From assembly GCA_900542145.1 (NCBI GenBank), contig UQMF01000004.1, positions 1-64,000 on the forward strand: a stretch of 64,000 nt of DNA. The letters are read 5' to 3'. Under the pieces are notes generated by a model. That model searched no databases. It was not told where the DNA came from and saw nothing but the letters and a program-made list of their open reading frames with translations. Within the stretch, counting starts at the first letter, position 1; every line of letters begins with the position of its first letter. Below are positions 22,845-32,006 of this stretch, in pieces. Position numbers and translations under genes: made by a program. The DNA comes from an uncultured Oscillospiraceae bacterium. Lineage in GTDB: Bacteria; Bacillota; Clostridia; Oscillospirales; Ruminococcaceae.

Positions 22845-23705
22845 TCAGAATAATGTAAGCTGTTCACACTCCGGGAATTCTCTCAGATAGGCGAATATTT
22901 TATCCGGGATGTGCAGCATTCCGTATTTTTCGCATTCGCCGTGGAATATATCCAGCAGCCGAGCGGTGTCCGGCGACGGAAGCTCGTAGAAATTCACGAA
23001 CCGCTGCATATAGCGCTCTTTCAGCCCCGGGAAGTGCTCGTCAAGCTGCCTGTAGAAGTATTCCCGGCTTCCCTCCCGGAGAGTCAGCCCCATTCCGAAA
23101 GCCATCACGCCAACGCAGCCGGAGCGCCGTGCGTAGTCCAGTATCCCACGGACGTTTTCCTCGGTGTCGTTGATGAACGGCAGCAGCGGCGACAGCCATA
23201 CCACTGTCGGAATACCGCGCTCGCGCATTTCGCACAGCACCTCGAACCTCCGGGACGTGGGACAGACATTCGGCTCGATGATACGGCAGAGGTCGTCGTC
23301 AAAGGTGGTCAGGGTCATCTGGACGACTGCCTTGGATTTACGGTTGATCTCCTCCAGCAGGTCGATGTCGCGAATTACAAGGTCGGATTTCGTCAGCAGG
23401 CTCACGCCGAATTCGTACTGCGAGATCAGTTCCAGGCAGCGCCGTGTCAGCCGTAGCTCCCTTTCTGCGTGGAGGTAGGGATCGCACATGGCGCCGGTGC
23501 CGATCATGCAGCGCTTCCTCTTGGATCGCAGCGCGGATTCCAGCAGCTGCGGCGCATTCTCCTTGACCTCCACATCCTCAAAAGCGTGGGACATCTGGTA
23601 GCATTCGCTCCGGGAATCGCAGTAAATACACCCATGGGTGCAGCCGCGGTAGATGTTTATTCCGTTTTCCGCCGAGAGTATTCCCTTTGCATTCACCTTG
23701 TGCAT
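22845..23705 (-). CDS. SplB-like radical SAM protein
   Basis: A 286-residue radical SAM enzyme. The cluster motif is CTHGCIYC in YRGCTHGCIYCDSRSECYQM, as in the spore photoproduct lyase-like (SplB-related, Rv2578c-type) family; TGAMCDPYLHAE, SLLTKSD and VQMTLTTFDDDLCRIIEPN are further family blocks. The substrate is unknown; members of this subfamily are not proven DNA repair enzymes. I chose the ATG at 23705 (GGCGGTGA upstream), though a start at 23723 is possible. Confidence 0.85.
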   Translation of the reverse strand: MHKVNAKGILSAENGINIYRGCTHGCIYCDSRSECYQMSHAFEDVEVKENAPQLLESALRSKRKRCMIGTGAMCDPYLHAERELRLTRRCLELISQYEFGVSLLTKSDLVIRDIDLLEEINRKSKAVVQMTLTTFDDDLCRIIEPNVCPTSRRFEVLCEMRERGIPTVVWLSPLLPFINDTEENVRGILDYARRSGCVGVMAFGMGLTLREGSREYFYRQLDEHFPGLKERYMQRFVNFYELPSPDTARLLDIFHGECEKYGMLHIPDKIFAYLREFPECEQLTLF

Positions 23706-23840
23706 TTTTTCACCGCCGTTCATGAATTTGTTGCCTGTGAACATTATACAGCATTATGACGGATATGTCAATAATCCGCCCGGGTAATGCCCACGGTTTT
23801 TGCAAAGCGTAAAATTCCGAGGAACGTTGAAAAAATCACT

Positions 23841-23869
23841 TGACAAATCCTCCGGAGTAGTATATAATA
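23841..23869 (+). promoter_or_regulatory. pyr operon promoter
   Basis: TTGACA (23841-23846), 17 bp, TATAAT (23864-23869): full consensus. Transcription would start near 23876, giving a leader of about 200 nt before pyrR. Confidence 0.85.
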
Positions 23870-23875
23870 ACTAAT

Positions 23876-24046
23876 AACAGTAATGCACTTTTCAGGTGCG
23901 TTTTGCGAAGAAATCAGTGGCTTTTAAGGCGGCACCGTGAGGCCGGCAAGGTTGTGATTTTCGTATAGGGGGAGTTGCGCCCAGGCGGCGCAGCGCTTGT
24001 TGTACACAGATTTCATCAGCCAGCCGTATATCCGGCTGGCTTTTTT
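23876..24046 (+). promoter_or_regulatory. PyrR-type attenuator leader
   Basis: The leader contains GGCACCGTGAGGCCGGCAAGG (23931-23951 region), close to the PyrR-binding core (CNGNGAGGY, followed by GCAAG). It ends in a strong terminator, AGCCAGCCG (24018-24026) / CGGCTGGCT (24033-24041) plus TTTTTT, 28 bp before pyrR. Uridine-nucleotide-bound PyrR would stabilise the anti-antiterminator and favour termination. The antiterminator pairing was not worked out fully. Confidence 0.8.
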
Positions 24047-24073
24047 GTCCTGATTAGAAAGGACGTGATATCC

Positions 24074-24631
24074 ATGTGTACCGTCGAGGGTCTTTCTTTA
24101 AAGGCGGAAATAATGGACGAAAGCTCGATGGCGAGGGCGGTCACCCGTATTTCGTTTGAGATGATCGAACGTAATAAGGGTACTGATGGCCTTTGCCTTA
24201 TCGGGCTTTTTTCACGCGGTGCAGTCCTTGCCAAGCGCATTGCGGCGAAGCTTTCCGAGATCGACGGCAGCGAGATACCGGTGGGACTGCTGGATATCAC
24301 GCCATTCCGGGACGACAAGCCGCGCGGCGGCTGTCCGGACAGCAGCGAGATACCGTTCGATATCACGGACAAGCGCGTCGTAATCGTGGACGACGTTATT
24401 TTCACCGGACGGACTGCGCGCGCCGCCATCGACGCGATAATGTCCCGTGGCAGACCCATGCTGATACAGCTGGCGGCGCTGGTGGACAGGGGACACAGGG
24501 AGCTTCCCATCAGGGCGGATTACATCGGCAAGAACCTCCCCACCTCCCGCGAGGAAAAGGTCAAGGTGCTGGTGAACGAGCTTGACGGCTGCGACAAGGT
24601 CGTAATTTACACGCAATGTCCCGGTGAGTAA
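24074..24631 (+). CDS. pyrR: Pyrimidine operon attenuation protein / uracil phosphoribosyltransferase PyrR
   Basis: A 185-residue PRTase-fold protein that binds the pyr leader RNA and, weakly, makes UMP. The PRPP-binding motif is VVIVDDVIFTGRTARAAIDA. GLFSRGAVLAKRIA (usually GIxTRGxxLA), RGHRELPIRADYIGKNLPTS and ITPFRDD are PyrR-specific. I chose the ATG at 24074 (AAAGGA upstream). It is the first gene after the attenuator, so it controls its own operon. Confidence 0.94.
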   Translation: MCTVEGLSLKAEIMDESSMARAVTRISFEMIERNKGTDGLCLIGLFSRGAVLAKRIAAKLSEIDGSEIPVGLLDITPFRDDKPRGGCPDSSEIPFDITDKRVVIVDDVIFTGRTARAAIDAIMSRGRPMLIQLAALVDRGHRELPIRADYIGKNLPTSREEKVKVLVNELDGCDKVVIYTQCPGE

Positions 24632-24672
24632 GGGACTATCATAAACGGAAAATACAATACAGGGAGGTCATG

Positions 24673-25950
24673 ATGGACTTATTACTGAAAAACGGATATG
24701 TCGTTGACAGCGCCAGCGGATTCGAGGGCAGGGCGGATATACTTATCCGCGACAACCTTATACGGGACGTCGGCGAGAATATCTCCGCCCCGGACGCGCA
24801 GGTCATCGACTGCGAGGGACTGACGGTCATTCCCGGAATATGCGATATGCATGTGCATTTCCGCGATCCCGGTCAGACCCACAAGGAGGATATCATCACC
24901 GGCGGAAACGCAGCGGCGGCAGGCGGAGTTACCGCAGTTGCCTGCATGCCGAATACGAATCCCACTATCGACAATGCGGAAACGGTGCACTACATCATCG
25001 AAAAGGCGAAGAACGCCAGAACGCGCGTTTATCCCGTGGGCAGCATTACAAAAGGGCTTGGCGGAGTTGAGATGTGTGACTTCAAGGAGCTCCACGACGC
25101 TGGCTGCGTTGCGGTTTCCGACGACGGCAGACCGGTCCGGAACGCCCGTATCATGGCGGAAGCCATGGTGAAGGCGCACTACGCAGGGCTGAAGGTGATC
25201 TCCCACTGCGAGGATCTTGACATCGTTAACGGCGGTATCATGAACGCCGGCGAGGTTTCTAAGGAACTCGGCGTAAAGGGAATACACCGCCTGAGCGAGG
25301 ATATCATAACCGAGCGTGAGATCACCCTTGCGGCAGACCTTGAGGTGCCGATTCACATTGCGCACGTTTCTACCGCGCAGAGCATGCAGAATATCCGCAC
25401 GGCGGCGCGCTTCGGAACTATGGTTACCTGCGAGACCGCACCGCACTACTTCATGCTGACGGACGAACTGCTCCGCAGCCGGGACGCGGACTACCGCATG
25501 AATCCTCCGCTCCGCACGGCGGCAGACGTACAGGCGATAACCGAGGGCGTTATCGACGGCACTATCGACTGCATAATCACCGACCATGCTCCCCACGCTC
25601 CGGAGGAAAAGGCGGATTTCGAGAAGGCTCCCAACGGTGTTGTCGGACTGGAAACCTCCCTGGCGGCTACGCTCACCGCGCTTTACCACACCGGAAAGAT
25701 ATCTCTCCAGAGGATCGTCACGCTGATGTGCGTGAATCCGCGCAGGATACTGTCTATCCCCGGAGGTTCGCTGAAGAGCGGCGATATCGCGGACATCTGC
25801 ATTTTCGACCCCAACGAAGAGTGGGTGGTCGATCCGGCGAAGCTGCACTCAAAATCGAAAAACACCTGCTTCAAGGGAATGACCCTGAAGGGCAGGGTGA
25901 AATACACAATATTAGACGGAAAAATAGTTTACACAGACGGCGTTGACTGA
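24673..25950 (+). CDS. pyrC: Dihydroorotase PyrC (class I)
   Basis: A 425-residue zinc amidohydrolase that cyclises carbamoyl-aspartate to dihydroorotate. Metal ligands are in DMHVHFRDPG, EDIITGG, HCED, IAHVST and DHAPHAPEEK; GVTAVACMPNTNP is a family block. I prefer the second ATG of an ATGATG pair (24673), 5 nt from GGGAGG; the first is only 2 nt away. This is a pyr operon gene, 41 bp after pyrR. Confidence 0.95.
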   Translation: MDLLLKNGYVVDSASGFEGRADILIRDNLIRDVGENISAPDAQVIDCEGLTVIPGICDMHVHFRDPGQTHKEDIITGGNAAAAGGVTAVACMPNTNPTIDNAETVHYIIEKAKNARTRVYPVGSITKGLGGVEMCDFKELHDAGCVAVSDDGRPVRNARIMAEAMVKAHYAGLKVISHCEDLDIVNGGIMNAGEVSKELGVKGIHRLSEDIITEREITLAADLEVPIHIAHVSTAQSMQNIRTAARFGTMVTCETAPHYFMLTDELLRSRDADYRMNPPLRTAADVQAITEGVIDGTIDCIITDHAPHAPEEKADFEKAPNGVVGLETSLAATLTALYHTGKISLQRIVTLMCVNPRRILSIPGGSLKSGDIADICIFDPNEEWVVDPAKLHSKSKNTCFKGMTLKGRVKYTILDGKIVYTDGVD

Positions 25951-25972
25951 GCCGCAGGAAAGGAAGAATGAA

Positions 25973-26908
25973 ATGTCACTTGACAGACTTATCGAGAAGA
26001 TCGAACAGACCCAGAATCCCTCCGTTGCAGGACTTGACCCCAAGCTTGCTTACGTTCCCGAGTTCATTAAGGAGAAGTGCTTCGAGAAGTACGGCGAGAC
26101 CCTCAAGGGCGCTGCGAAGGCTCTGCTGGAATTCAACAAGGGGCTCATCGACGCGCTGTATGATATCGTACCGGCAGTAAAGCCCCAGGCGGCTTACTAT
26201 GAGATGTACGGACCGGCTGGCGTCAAGACCCTCTACAAGACCCAGGAATACGCGCGCAGCAAGGGAATGTACGTCATCACCGACGGCAAGCGCAACGACA
26301 TCGGCACAACGATGGAAGCATACGCAGCCGCACATCTGGGCAAGGTACAGGTAGGCAGCCAGACCTACGAGCCGTTCCTCGGGGACGCGCTGACGGTCAA
26401 CGGTTACCTCGGCAGCGACGGAATCAAGCCGTTGGTAGCTACCTGCCGCGACAACGACAAGGGAATCTTCGTGCTTGTCAAGACCTCCAACCCCAGCTCC
26501 GGCGAACTCCAGGACAAGAAGATCGACGGCGTGACTATCTATGAAACCATGGGTCACATGTGCGAGGAGTGGGGCAAGGAACTCCCCGGCGTTTACGGTT
26601 ATTCCGGCGTCGGCGCGGTAGTCGGCGCGACTTATCCCGAGCAGCTGAAATACCTGCGCGAGAAGCTCCCTACAACGTTCTTCCTTATCCCGGGCTACGG
26701 CGCTCAGGGTGCAGGCGCTAAGGATATCGCCGGCGCGTTCGACAAGAATGGCCTGGGAGGAATCGTCAACAGCTCCAGAGGAATCATGTGCGCATACCAG
26801 AAGGAGAAGTGCGACGAGCACGAATTCGCCGAGGCAGCACGCCGCGAAGCTATCCGCATGAGAGATGAAATCATGGGTATAGTAGGAAAGATCAGCATAA
26901 GCAAGTAA
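25973..26908 (+). CDS. pyrF: Orotidine 5'-phosphate decarboxylase PyrF (type 2)
   Basis: A 311-residue enzyme that converts OMP to UMP. NPSVAGLDPKL near the start, AVKPQAAYYEMYGPAG, the catalytic block VITDGKRNDIGTT (D-K-x-x-D variant), VLVKTSNPSSGELQ and LIPGYGAQG are the marks of the longer type 2 PyrF. The ATG at 25973 has AGGAAGAATGAA upstream; a start at 25943 would overlap pyrC. It lies in the pyr operon. Confidence 0.95.
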   Translation: MSLDRLIEKIEQTQNPSVAGLDPKLAYVPEFIKEKCFEKYGETLKGAAKALLEFNKGLIDALYDIVPAVKPQAAYYEMYGPAGVKTLYKTQEYARSKGMYVITDGKRNDIGTTMEAYAAAHLGKVQVGSQTYEPFLGDALTVNGYLGSDGIKPLVATCRDNDKGIFVLVKTSNPSSGELQDKKIDGVTIYETMGHMCEEWGKELPGVYGYSGVGAVVGATYPEQLKYLREKLPTTFFLIPGYGAQGAGAKDIAGAFDKNGLGGIVNSSRGIMCAYQKEKCDEHEFAEAARREAIRMRDEIMGIVGKISISK

Positions 26909-27006
26909 TTACGCCCATACAGAGATATACCCCCTCGGCGCACTGTGCCGGGGGATAAAGGGAGTCCCGTGATACAGTTAATTAACCAGTACATGGAGGA
27001 GAACAA

Positions 27007-28110
27007 ATGATATTCGAGAACAAAAAGAAAGCGACGCTCGTTCTTGCGGACGGCACAGAATTCGTGGGCAGGGCGTTCGGCGCGGACGGCTCGGTTGTCG
27101 GTGAGATTGTATTCACCACCGCGATGGTAGGCTACCAGGAAACCCTGACTGACCCCAGCTACTGCGGACAGATCGTTACCCAGACCTTTCCGCTGATAGG
27201 AAACTACGGTGTGAATTCCATCGACCCCGAGTCCAACGGGAGCGTTGTCAGCGGCTACATCGTAAGAGAGCAGTGCGAGGATCCGTCGAATTTCCGCTGT
27301 GAGGGCGATCTTGACAGCTATCTGAAGAAGTACAACATCATCGGTATCTACGACATCGATACGCGCCACCTCACAAAGATAATCCGCGAGAGCGGCGTAA
27401 TGAACGGTGCGATAGTCCACGGCGATTTCGACAAGGACGCGCTTCTCGCGCAGATCCGCGCGTATAATGTCGGAAAGGTGGTCCCAAAAGTCAGCGTAAA
27501 GGCGAAGGAATACTACCCGGCTGAGAACGCAAAATACAACGTGGTGCTGATGGATTACGGCTACAAGTTCAATATCCGCCGCGAACTGGTCAAGCGTGGA
27601 TGTAACGTCACCGTAATGCCGTGGAACTCCACCGCGGACGAGATAAAGGCGCTGAATCCTGACGGGATCATGCTCTCGAACGGCCCCGGCGACCCTGCGG
27701 ACAACACCGAGGCTATACAGACCCTCCACGACCTTATTCCGGCGCAGATACCCACATTCGGAATCTGCCTGGGGCATCAGCTGCTGGCGCTCGCCAACGG
27801 CGCAAAGACCGAGAAGCTCAAGTATGGTCACCGCGGCGGCAACCAGCCGGTAAAGGATCTCGCGCTTGACAGAACATTCATCACCTCCCAGAACCACGGC
27901 TATGCAGTCGTAAGCGACAGCGTTCCTGCCGGGGCAGGCGAGGTCAGCCACGTCAACGGCAACGACGGCACCTGCGAGGGCGTGCGTTATCACAATGCGC
28001 CTGCGTTCACGGTGCAGTTCCACCCGGAGGCATGCGGCGGTCCGAAGGATACCGCGTACCTGTTCGATGAGTTTATTGATCTGATGGAGGGTAAAAAGTC
28101 ATGCCGTTAA
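27007..28110 (+). CDS. carA: Carbamoyl-phosphate synthase small subunit CarA
   Basis: A 367-residue glutamine amidotransferase subunit that supplies ammonia for carbamoyl phosphate. The N-terminal CPSase small domain begins ATLVLADGTEFVGRAFGADG. The class I GATase domain has the nucleophile in FGICLGHQLLALA and the Cys-His-Glu triad completed in VQFHPEACGGP. It overlaps carB by 10 bp, so the two subunits are co-translated. The 98-bp gap to pyrF holds a GC-rich hairpin (26931-26955) without a T tract. Confidence 0.95.
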   Translation: MIFENKKKATLVLADGTEFVGRAFGADGSVVGEIVFTTAMVGYQETLTDPSYCGQIVTQTFPLIGNYGVNSIDPESNGSVVSGYIVREQCEDPSNFRCEGDLDSYLKKYNIIGIYDIDTRHLTKIIRESGVMNGAIVHGDFDKDALLAQIRAYNVGKVVPKVSVKAKEYYPAENAKYNVVLMDYGYKFNIRRELVKRGCNVTVMPWNSTADEIKALNPDGIMLSNGPGDPADNTEAIQTLHDLIPAQIPTFGICLGHQLLALANGAKTEKLKYGHRGGNQPVKDLALDRTFITSQNHGYAVVSDSVPAGAGEVSHVNGNDGTCEGVRYHNAPAFTVQFHPEACGGPKDTAYLFDEFIDLMEGKKSCR

Positions 28111-31100
28111 GAAGCGATATCAAGAAAGTACTGGTTATAGGCTCCGGCCCTATCGTTATCGGACAGGCTGCGGAGTTCGACTATGCAGGCACCCAGGCGT
28201 GCCGTGCGCTCAAGCAGGAGGGGCTGGAGGTAGTCCTCATCAATTCCAACCCGGCTACTATCATGACGGACAAGCACATGGCGGACAAGATCTACATCGA
28301 GCCGCTGACTCTTGACGTCGTAAAGAGAGTAATCGAGATTGAGAAGCCGGACAGCGTGCTGTCAAACCTCGGCGGTCAGACCGGGCTTACGCTCTCCATG
28401 GAACTTGCCGAGTGCGGATTCCTGGCGGAGCACGGCGTAAAGCTGCTCGGCTCCAATCCCGAAACCATTCACAAGGCGGAGGACAGACAGGCGTTCAAGG
28501 ACACTATGGAGAAGATCGGTCAGCCATGTATTCCCTCCAAGGTCGTTGAAACAGTCGAGGACGCAATGGACTTTGCCGAGGTTATCCACTACCCGGTAAT
28601 CGTAAGACCTGCGTTCACCCTGGGCGGCACCGGCGGCGGTATCGCGCAGACTCCCGAGGAACTCCACGAGATCGCCACCAACGGACTGCGTCTTTCTCCT
28701 ATCACTCAGATCCTGGTCGAGAAGTGTATTTCCGGCTGGAAGGAGATAGAATTCGAGGTAATGCGCGACAGCAAGGGCAACGTCATCACCGTCTGCTCCA
28801 TGGAGAACTTCGACCCGGTCGGCGTACACACCGGCGACTCCATCGTCGTTGCTCCCTGTGTGACCCTCGCCGATAAGGAATATCAGATGCTGCGTACCGC
28901 GGCTATCAACATAATCCAGGAACTCAAGGTAGAGGGCGGCTGCAACTGCCAGTTCGCGCTCAAGCCCGACAGCTTCGATTATGCCGTTATCGAGGTAAAC
29001 CCGAGAGTTTCCCGTTCCTCTGCGCTGGCTTCCAAGGCTACTGGATATCCTATCGCAAAGGTTGCTGCGAGAATCGCGGTTGGTTACACTCTCGACGAAA
29101 TCGTAAACCAGGTAACCGGAAAGACCTACGCATGCTTCGAGCCTGCGCTTGACTATCTGGTAGTAAAGTTCCCGAAGTGGCCGTTCGATAAGTTCGTTTA
29201 CGCGAAAAAGACTCTCGGCACCCAGATGAAGGCTACCGGAGAGATCATGGCTATCGCGCCCAGCTTTGAGGCTGGCATGATGAAGGCGGTCCGCTCCATC
29301 GAGCTTGGAATGGACACCATGACCAAGGAGGATTTCGTAAAGCTCACCGATGAGGAGATCATGAAGAAGCTGGAGGACATTGACGTTGACCGTTCCTTCT
29401 GCGTATTCGAAGCGCTCAAGCGCGGCATTTCCATCGACGTAATTCACAACATCACCAAGATAGACAAGTGGTTCATCAGCAAGCTGAATAACCTCGTACA
29501 GCTCGAAAAGTGGCTGGCTGAGGGCGAGCTGACCCAGGAAAAGTACGACATGGCGAAGAAGTACTGCTACCTCGACAGCACCATCGAGCGTATTTCCGGG
29601 CAGAAGATAAAGGAGCGCCGCCTTGCAGTATACAAGATGGTAGATACCTGCGCGGCTGAGTTCTCCGCAAGCACTCCGTACTTCTACAATACGTTCGACC
29701 GCGAGAATGAAGCGGCTGAGTTCATCGAGCAGCACCCTACTGATAAGAAGAAGGTAATTGTATTCGGTTCCGGTCCTATCAGAATCGGTCAGGGTATCGA
29801 GTTCGACTACTGCTCCGTTCACTGCGTATGGACGCTGAAGGAAGAGGGCTGCGAGGCAATCATCTGCAATAACAACCCCGAAACTGTTTCCACCGACTTC
29901 GACACCGGCGACAGACTGTACTTTGATCCGCTGACAAAGGAGGACGTTGAAGCCCTCATCGCCACAGAGAAGCCCTACGGCGTTGTAGTTCAGTTCGGCG
30001 GACAGACTGCGATAAAGCTGATAAAGCACCTCACCGCGCTGGGCGTGCGTATTCTGGGTACTTCCGCTGCGGACGTTGACGCGGCAGAGGACAGAGAGCT
30101 GTTCGACGAACTGCTTGAGAAGTGCAATATCCCCCGTCCTAAGGGAAGCACAGTGTTCACCACCGAAGAAGCGCTCAGGGCAGCCAACGAGCTTGGATAT
30201 CCGGTACTGCTCCGTCCGTCCTACGTTCTTGGCGGTCAGAATATGATAATCGCACACTGCGACAGCGACGTCACCGAGTACATGACGATAATCACCAGCC
30301 ACAAGCTGGAGAACCCCGTGCTCATCGACAAGTACATGATGGGTACTGAAGTTGAGGTAGACGCCATCTGCGACGGCGAGGACTTCCTTATTCCGGGTAT
30401 CATGGAGCATATCGAGCGCGCAGGTATCCACTCCGGCGACTCAATCTCCATCTATCCTGCGCAGACTCTTTCCGAGCACATCAAGCGCGTTATCATCGAC
30501 TACACCGAAAAGCTTGCGAAGGCGCTGCATGTAGTCGGTCTGGTGAATATCCAGTACGTTGTGTACGACCACGAGGTATTCGTAATCGAAGTAAATCCGC
30601 GTTCTTCCAGAACCGTACCGTATATCAGTAAGGTTACGGGCGTGAACATGGTGGATATCGCGACCAAGATAATCCTCGGCGCAAAGCTCAAGGACATGGG
30701 CTATAAGAGCGGTCTGTATCCTGTCGGCGACTACATCGCCGTAAAGGTTCCGGTATTCAGCTTTGAGAAGCTGAACGATGTTGATAACCAGCTCGGTCCT
30801 GAGATGAAGTCCACCGGCGAGTGCCTTGGTATCGCCAAGACCTTCAGCGAGGCGCTGCTCAAGGGACTTATTGCGGCAGGCTACAAGCTGTACCATGAGG
30901 GCGGCGTGCTCATCTCCGTCAAGGACGGCGACAAGCACGAGATAATCGAGATCGCAAGTCGCTTCGAGGCTCTGGGATTCAAGATATACGCCACCAGCGG
31001 AACCGCTTCCGTGCTCAACAGAAACATGATCGCGGCAAGCCACGCCTACAGAATAGGCAAGGGCGATCCGGACGTTATCCAGCTGCTGGAGAGCGGAAAA

Positions 31101-31292
31101 ATACAGTACGTTATCTCCACCTCTGAGACCGGCAGACAGCCGTCCCGCGACAGCGTAAAGATGCGCCGCAAGGCTGTGGAGCGCTCCATCGCGTGCCTTA
31201 CTGCGATAGACACCGCGAATGCGCTGCTTGACTGCCTTGAAATGCACAAGACCATCAACGATGTTGAGCTTGTTGACATTACAAAGATCTGA
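28101..31292 (+). CDS. carB: Carbamoyl-phosphate synthase large subunit CarB
   Basis: A 1063-residue enzyme of the usual length with two ATP-grasp halves: each has a pre-ATP-grasp motif (VLVIGSGPIVIGQAAEFDYAG and VIVFGSGPIRIGQGIEFDYC) and an ATP-grasp signature (EVNPRVSRSSALASKATGYP and EVNPRSSRTVPYISKVTG). The C-terminal MGS-like allosteric domain (FKIYATSGTASVLN) binds effectors. It makes carbamoyl phosphate for pyrimidines and arginine. It is complete. Confidence 0.97.
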   Translation: MPLRSDIKKVLVIGSGPIVIGQAAEFDYAGTQACRALKQEGLEVVLINSNPATIMTDKHMADKIYIEPLTLDVVKRVIEIEKPDSVLSNLGGQTGLTLSMELAECGFLAEHGVKLLGSNPETIHKAEDRQAFKDTMEKIGQPCIPSKVVETVEDAMDFAEVIHYPVIVRPAFTLGGTGGGIAQTPEELHEIATNGLRLSPITQILVEKCISGWKEIEFEVMRDSKGNVITVCSMENFDPVGVHTGDSIVVAPCVTLADKEYQMLRTAAINIIQELKVEGGCNCQFALKPDSFDYAVIEVNPRVSRSSALASKATGYPIAKVAARIAVGYTLDEIVNQVTGKTYACFEPALDYLVVKFPKWPFDKFVYAKKTLGTQMKATGEIMAIAPSFEAGMMKAVRSIELGMDTMTKEDFVKLTDEEIMKKLEDIDVDRSFCVFEALKRGISIDVIHNITKIDKWFISKLNNLVQLEKWLAEGELTQEKYDMAKKYCYLDSTIERISGQKIKERRLAVYKMVDTCAAEFSASTPYFYNTFDRENEAAEFIEQHPTDKKKVIVFGSGPIRIGQGIEFDYCSVHCVWTLKEEGCEAIICNNNPETVSTDFDTGDRLYFDPLTKEDVEALIATEKPYGVVVQFGGQTAIKLIKHLTALGVRILGTSAADVDAAEDRELFDELLEKCNIPRPKGSTVFTTEEALRAANELGYPVLLRPSYVLGGQNMIIAHCDSDVTEYMTIITSHKLENPVLIDKYMMGTEVEVDAICDGEDFLIPGIMEHIERAGIHSGDSISIYPAQTLSEHIKRVIIDYTEKLAKALHVVGLVNIQYVVYDHEVFVIEVNPRSSRTVPYISKVTGVNMVDIATKIILGAKLKDMGYKSGLYPVGDYIAVKVPVFSFEKLNDVDNQLGPEMKSTGECLGIAKTFSEALLKGLIAAGYKLYHEGGVLISVKDGDKHEIIEIASRFEALGFKIYATSGTASVLNRNMIAASHAYRIGKGDPDVIQLLESGKIQYVISTSETGRQPSRDSVKMRRKAVERSIACLTAIDTANALLDCLEMHKTINDVELVDITKI

Positions 31293-31381
31293 GTCTATTC
31301 ACAACAATTGTTCGGGCGGGCATTGCTCGCCCCTACAGTGTTATTTACAGCATTTATTACCCCCTGCGAAAGGAAATTCAA

Positions 31382-32005
31382 ATGAAGATCGGCAAATACC
31401 CGGTAAAGCACAGCTACAGGATCCCACGGCTGATAACCGACGTTTTTTCGGTCGGACTGGCAGTTTTTATCCTCTCCGTGGAATACATGTTCATGACGGT
31501 TTACGAGGATAATCTGCGCCAGAACATCGGCGACAACATCGAAAAGCTGGCGCTGTCCGACCCGACCATCGGCTGGAAGCACTGGGTCACCATGATATTC
31601 CCGGCGGCGGTGCTGGCGGTGTTCGTGGCGTACCTGATACTGGTGCTGAAGAGCCACAGTTTCCGCAGCCTGAACATCACCAAGCGGAACGCGCAGAAGG
31701 TCCGGGATATGTACGCGCTGTGCGTGTCCCTGTGCAAGATCCCGGCGCTTATGTTCATCAGCGAGATGATGATGATAACCCACAACAAAATGCTGATGTC
31801 CGATGAAAGCTGGTTCACCGTGCAGCTGGTGCTTGACCTGGCTATAATCGTGCTGCTGATCTGTTATTTCCGCCGGCTGCTGATAAGGATAACACAACCT
31901 GCGGAACAGGCTGACGAAAACACTATGCATGTCCGGGCGGTGGTTAAGGAGGAAACTCCCGAGGAGCCTGCGCCCGAAAAAACCAACGATACCGAAAGGA
32001 GCTAA
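31382..32005 (+). CDS. DUF2975-like membrane protein inside the pyr operon
   Basis: A 207-residue protein with four predicted transmembrane helices (DVFSVGLAVFILSVEYMFMT, WVTMIFPAAVLAVFVAYLILVL, a third near 120-138, LVLDLAIIVLLICYFRRLLI) and a Glu/Pro-rich tail. The layout resembles DUF2975 proteins. It sits between carB and pyrK, 90 bp after carB, with a GGGCGGGC/GCTCGCCC hairpin in that gap. A role in pyrimidine metabolism is not evident. It is followed by pyrK with one base between. Confidence 0.65.
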   Translation: MKIGKYPVKHSYRIPRLITDVFSVGLAVFILSVEYMFMTVYEDNLRQNIGDNIEKLALSDPTIGWKHWVTMIFPAAVLAVFVAYLILVLKSHSFRSLNITKRNAQKVRDMYALCVSLCKIPALMFISEMMMITHNKMLMSDESWFTVQLVLDLAIIVLLICYFRRLLIRITQPAEQADENTMHVRAVVKEETPEEPAPEKTNDTERS

Positions 32006-32006
32006 A

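Noticed and set aside
22845..23705. Spore photoproduct lyase (splB)
   Set aside because: The motif and size fit a SplB-related subfamily of unknown function rather than SplB itself, so no gene symbol was given.
24682..25848. 388-codon open frame antisense to pyrC
   Set aside because: Shadow frame of pyrC with no ribosome site and no recognisable protein.
28362..30431. 689-codon open frame antisense to carB
   Set aside because: It is a by-product of GC-rich codon use; carB is complete and strongly conserved on the other strand.
31301..31345. GGGCGGGC/GCTCGCCC hairpin after carB as an operon terminator
   Set aside because: No T tract follows and the next gene runs in the same direction; it is probably a short intergenic repeat.
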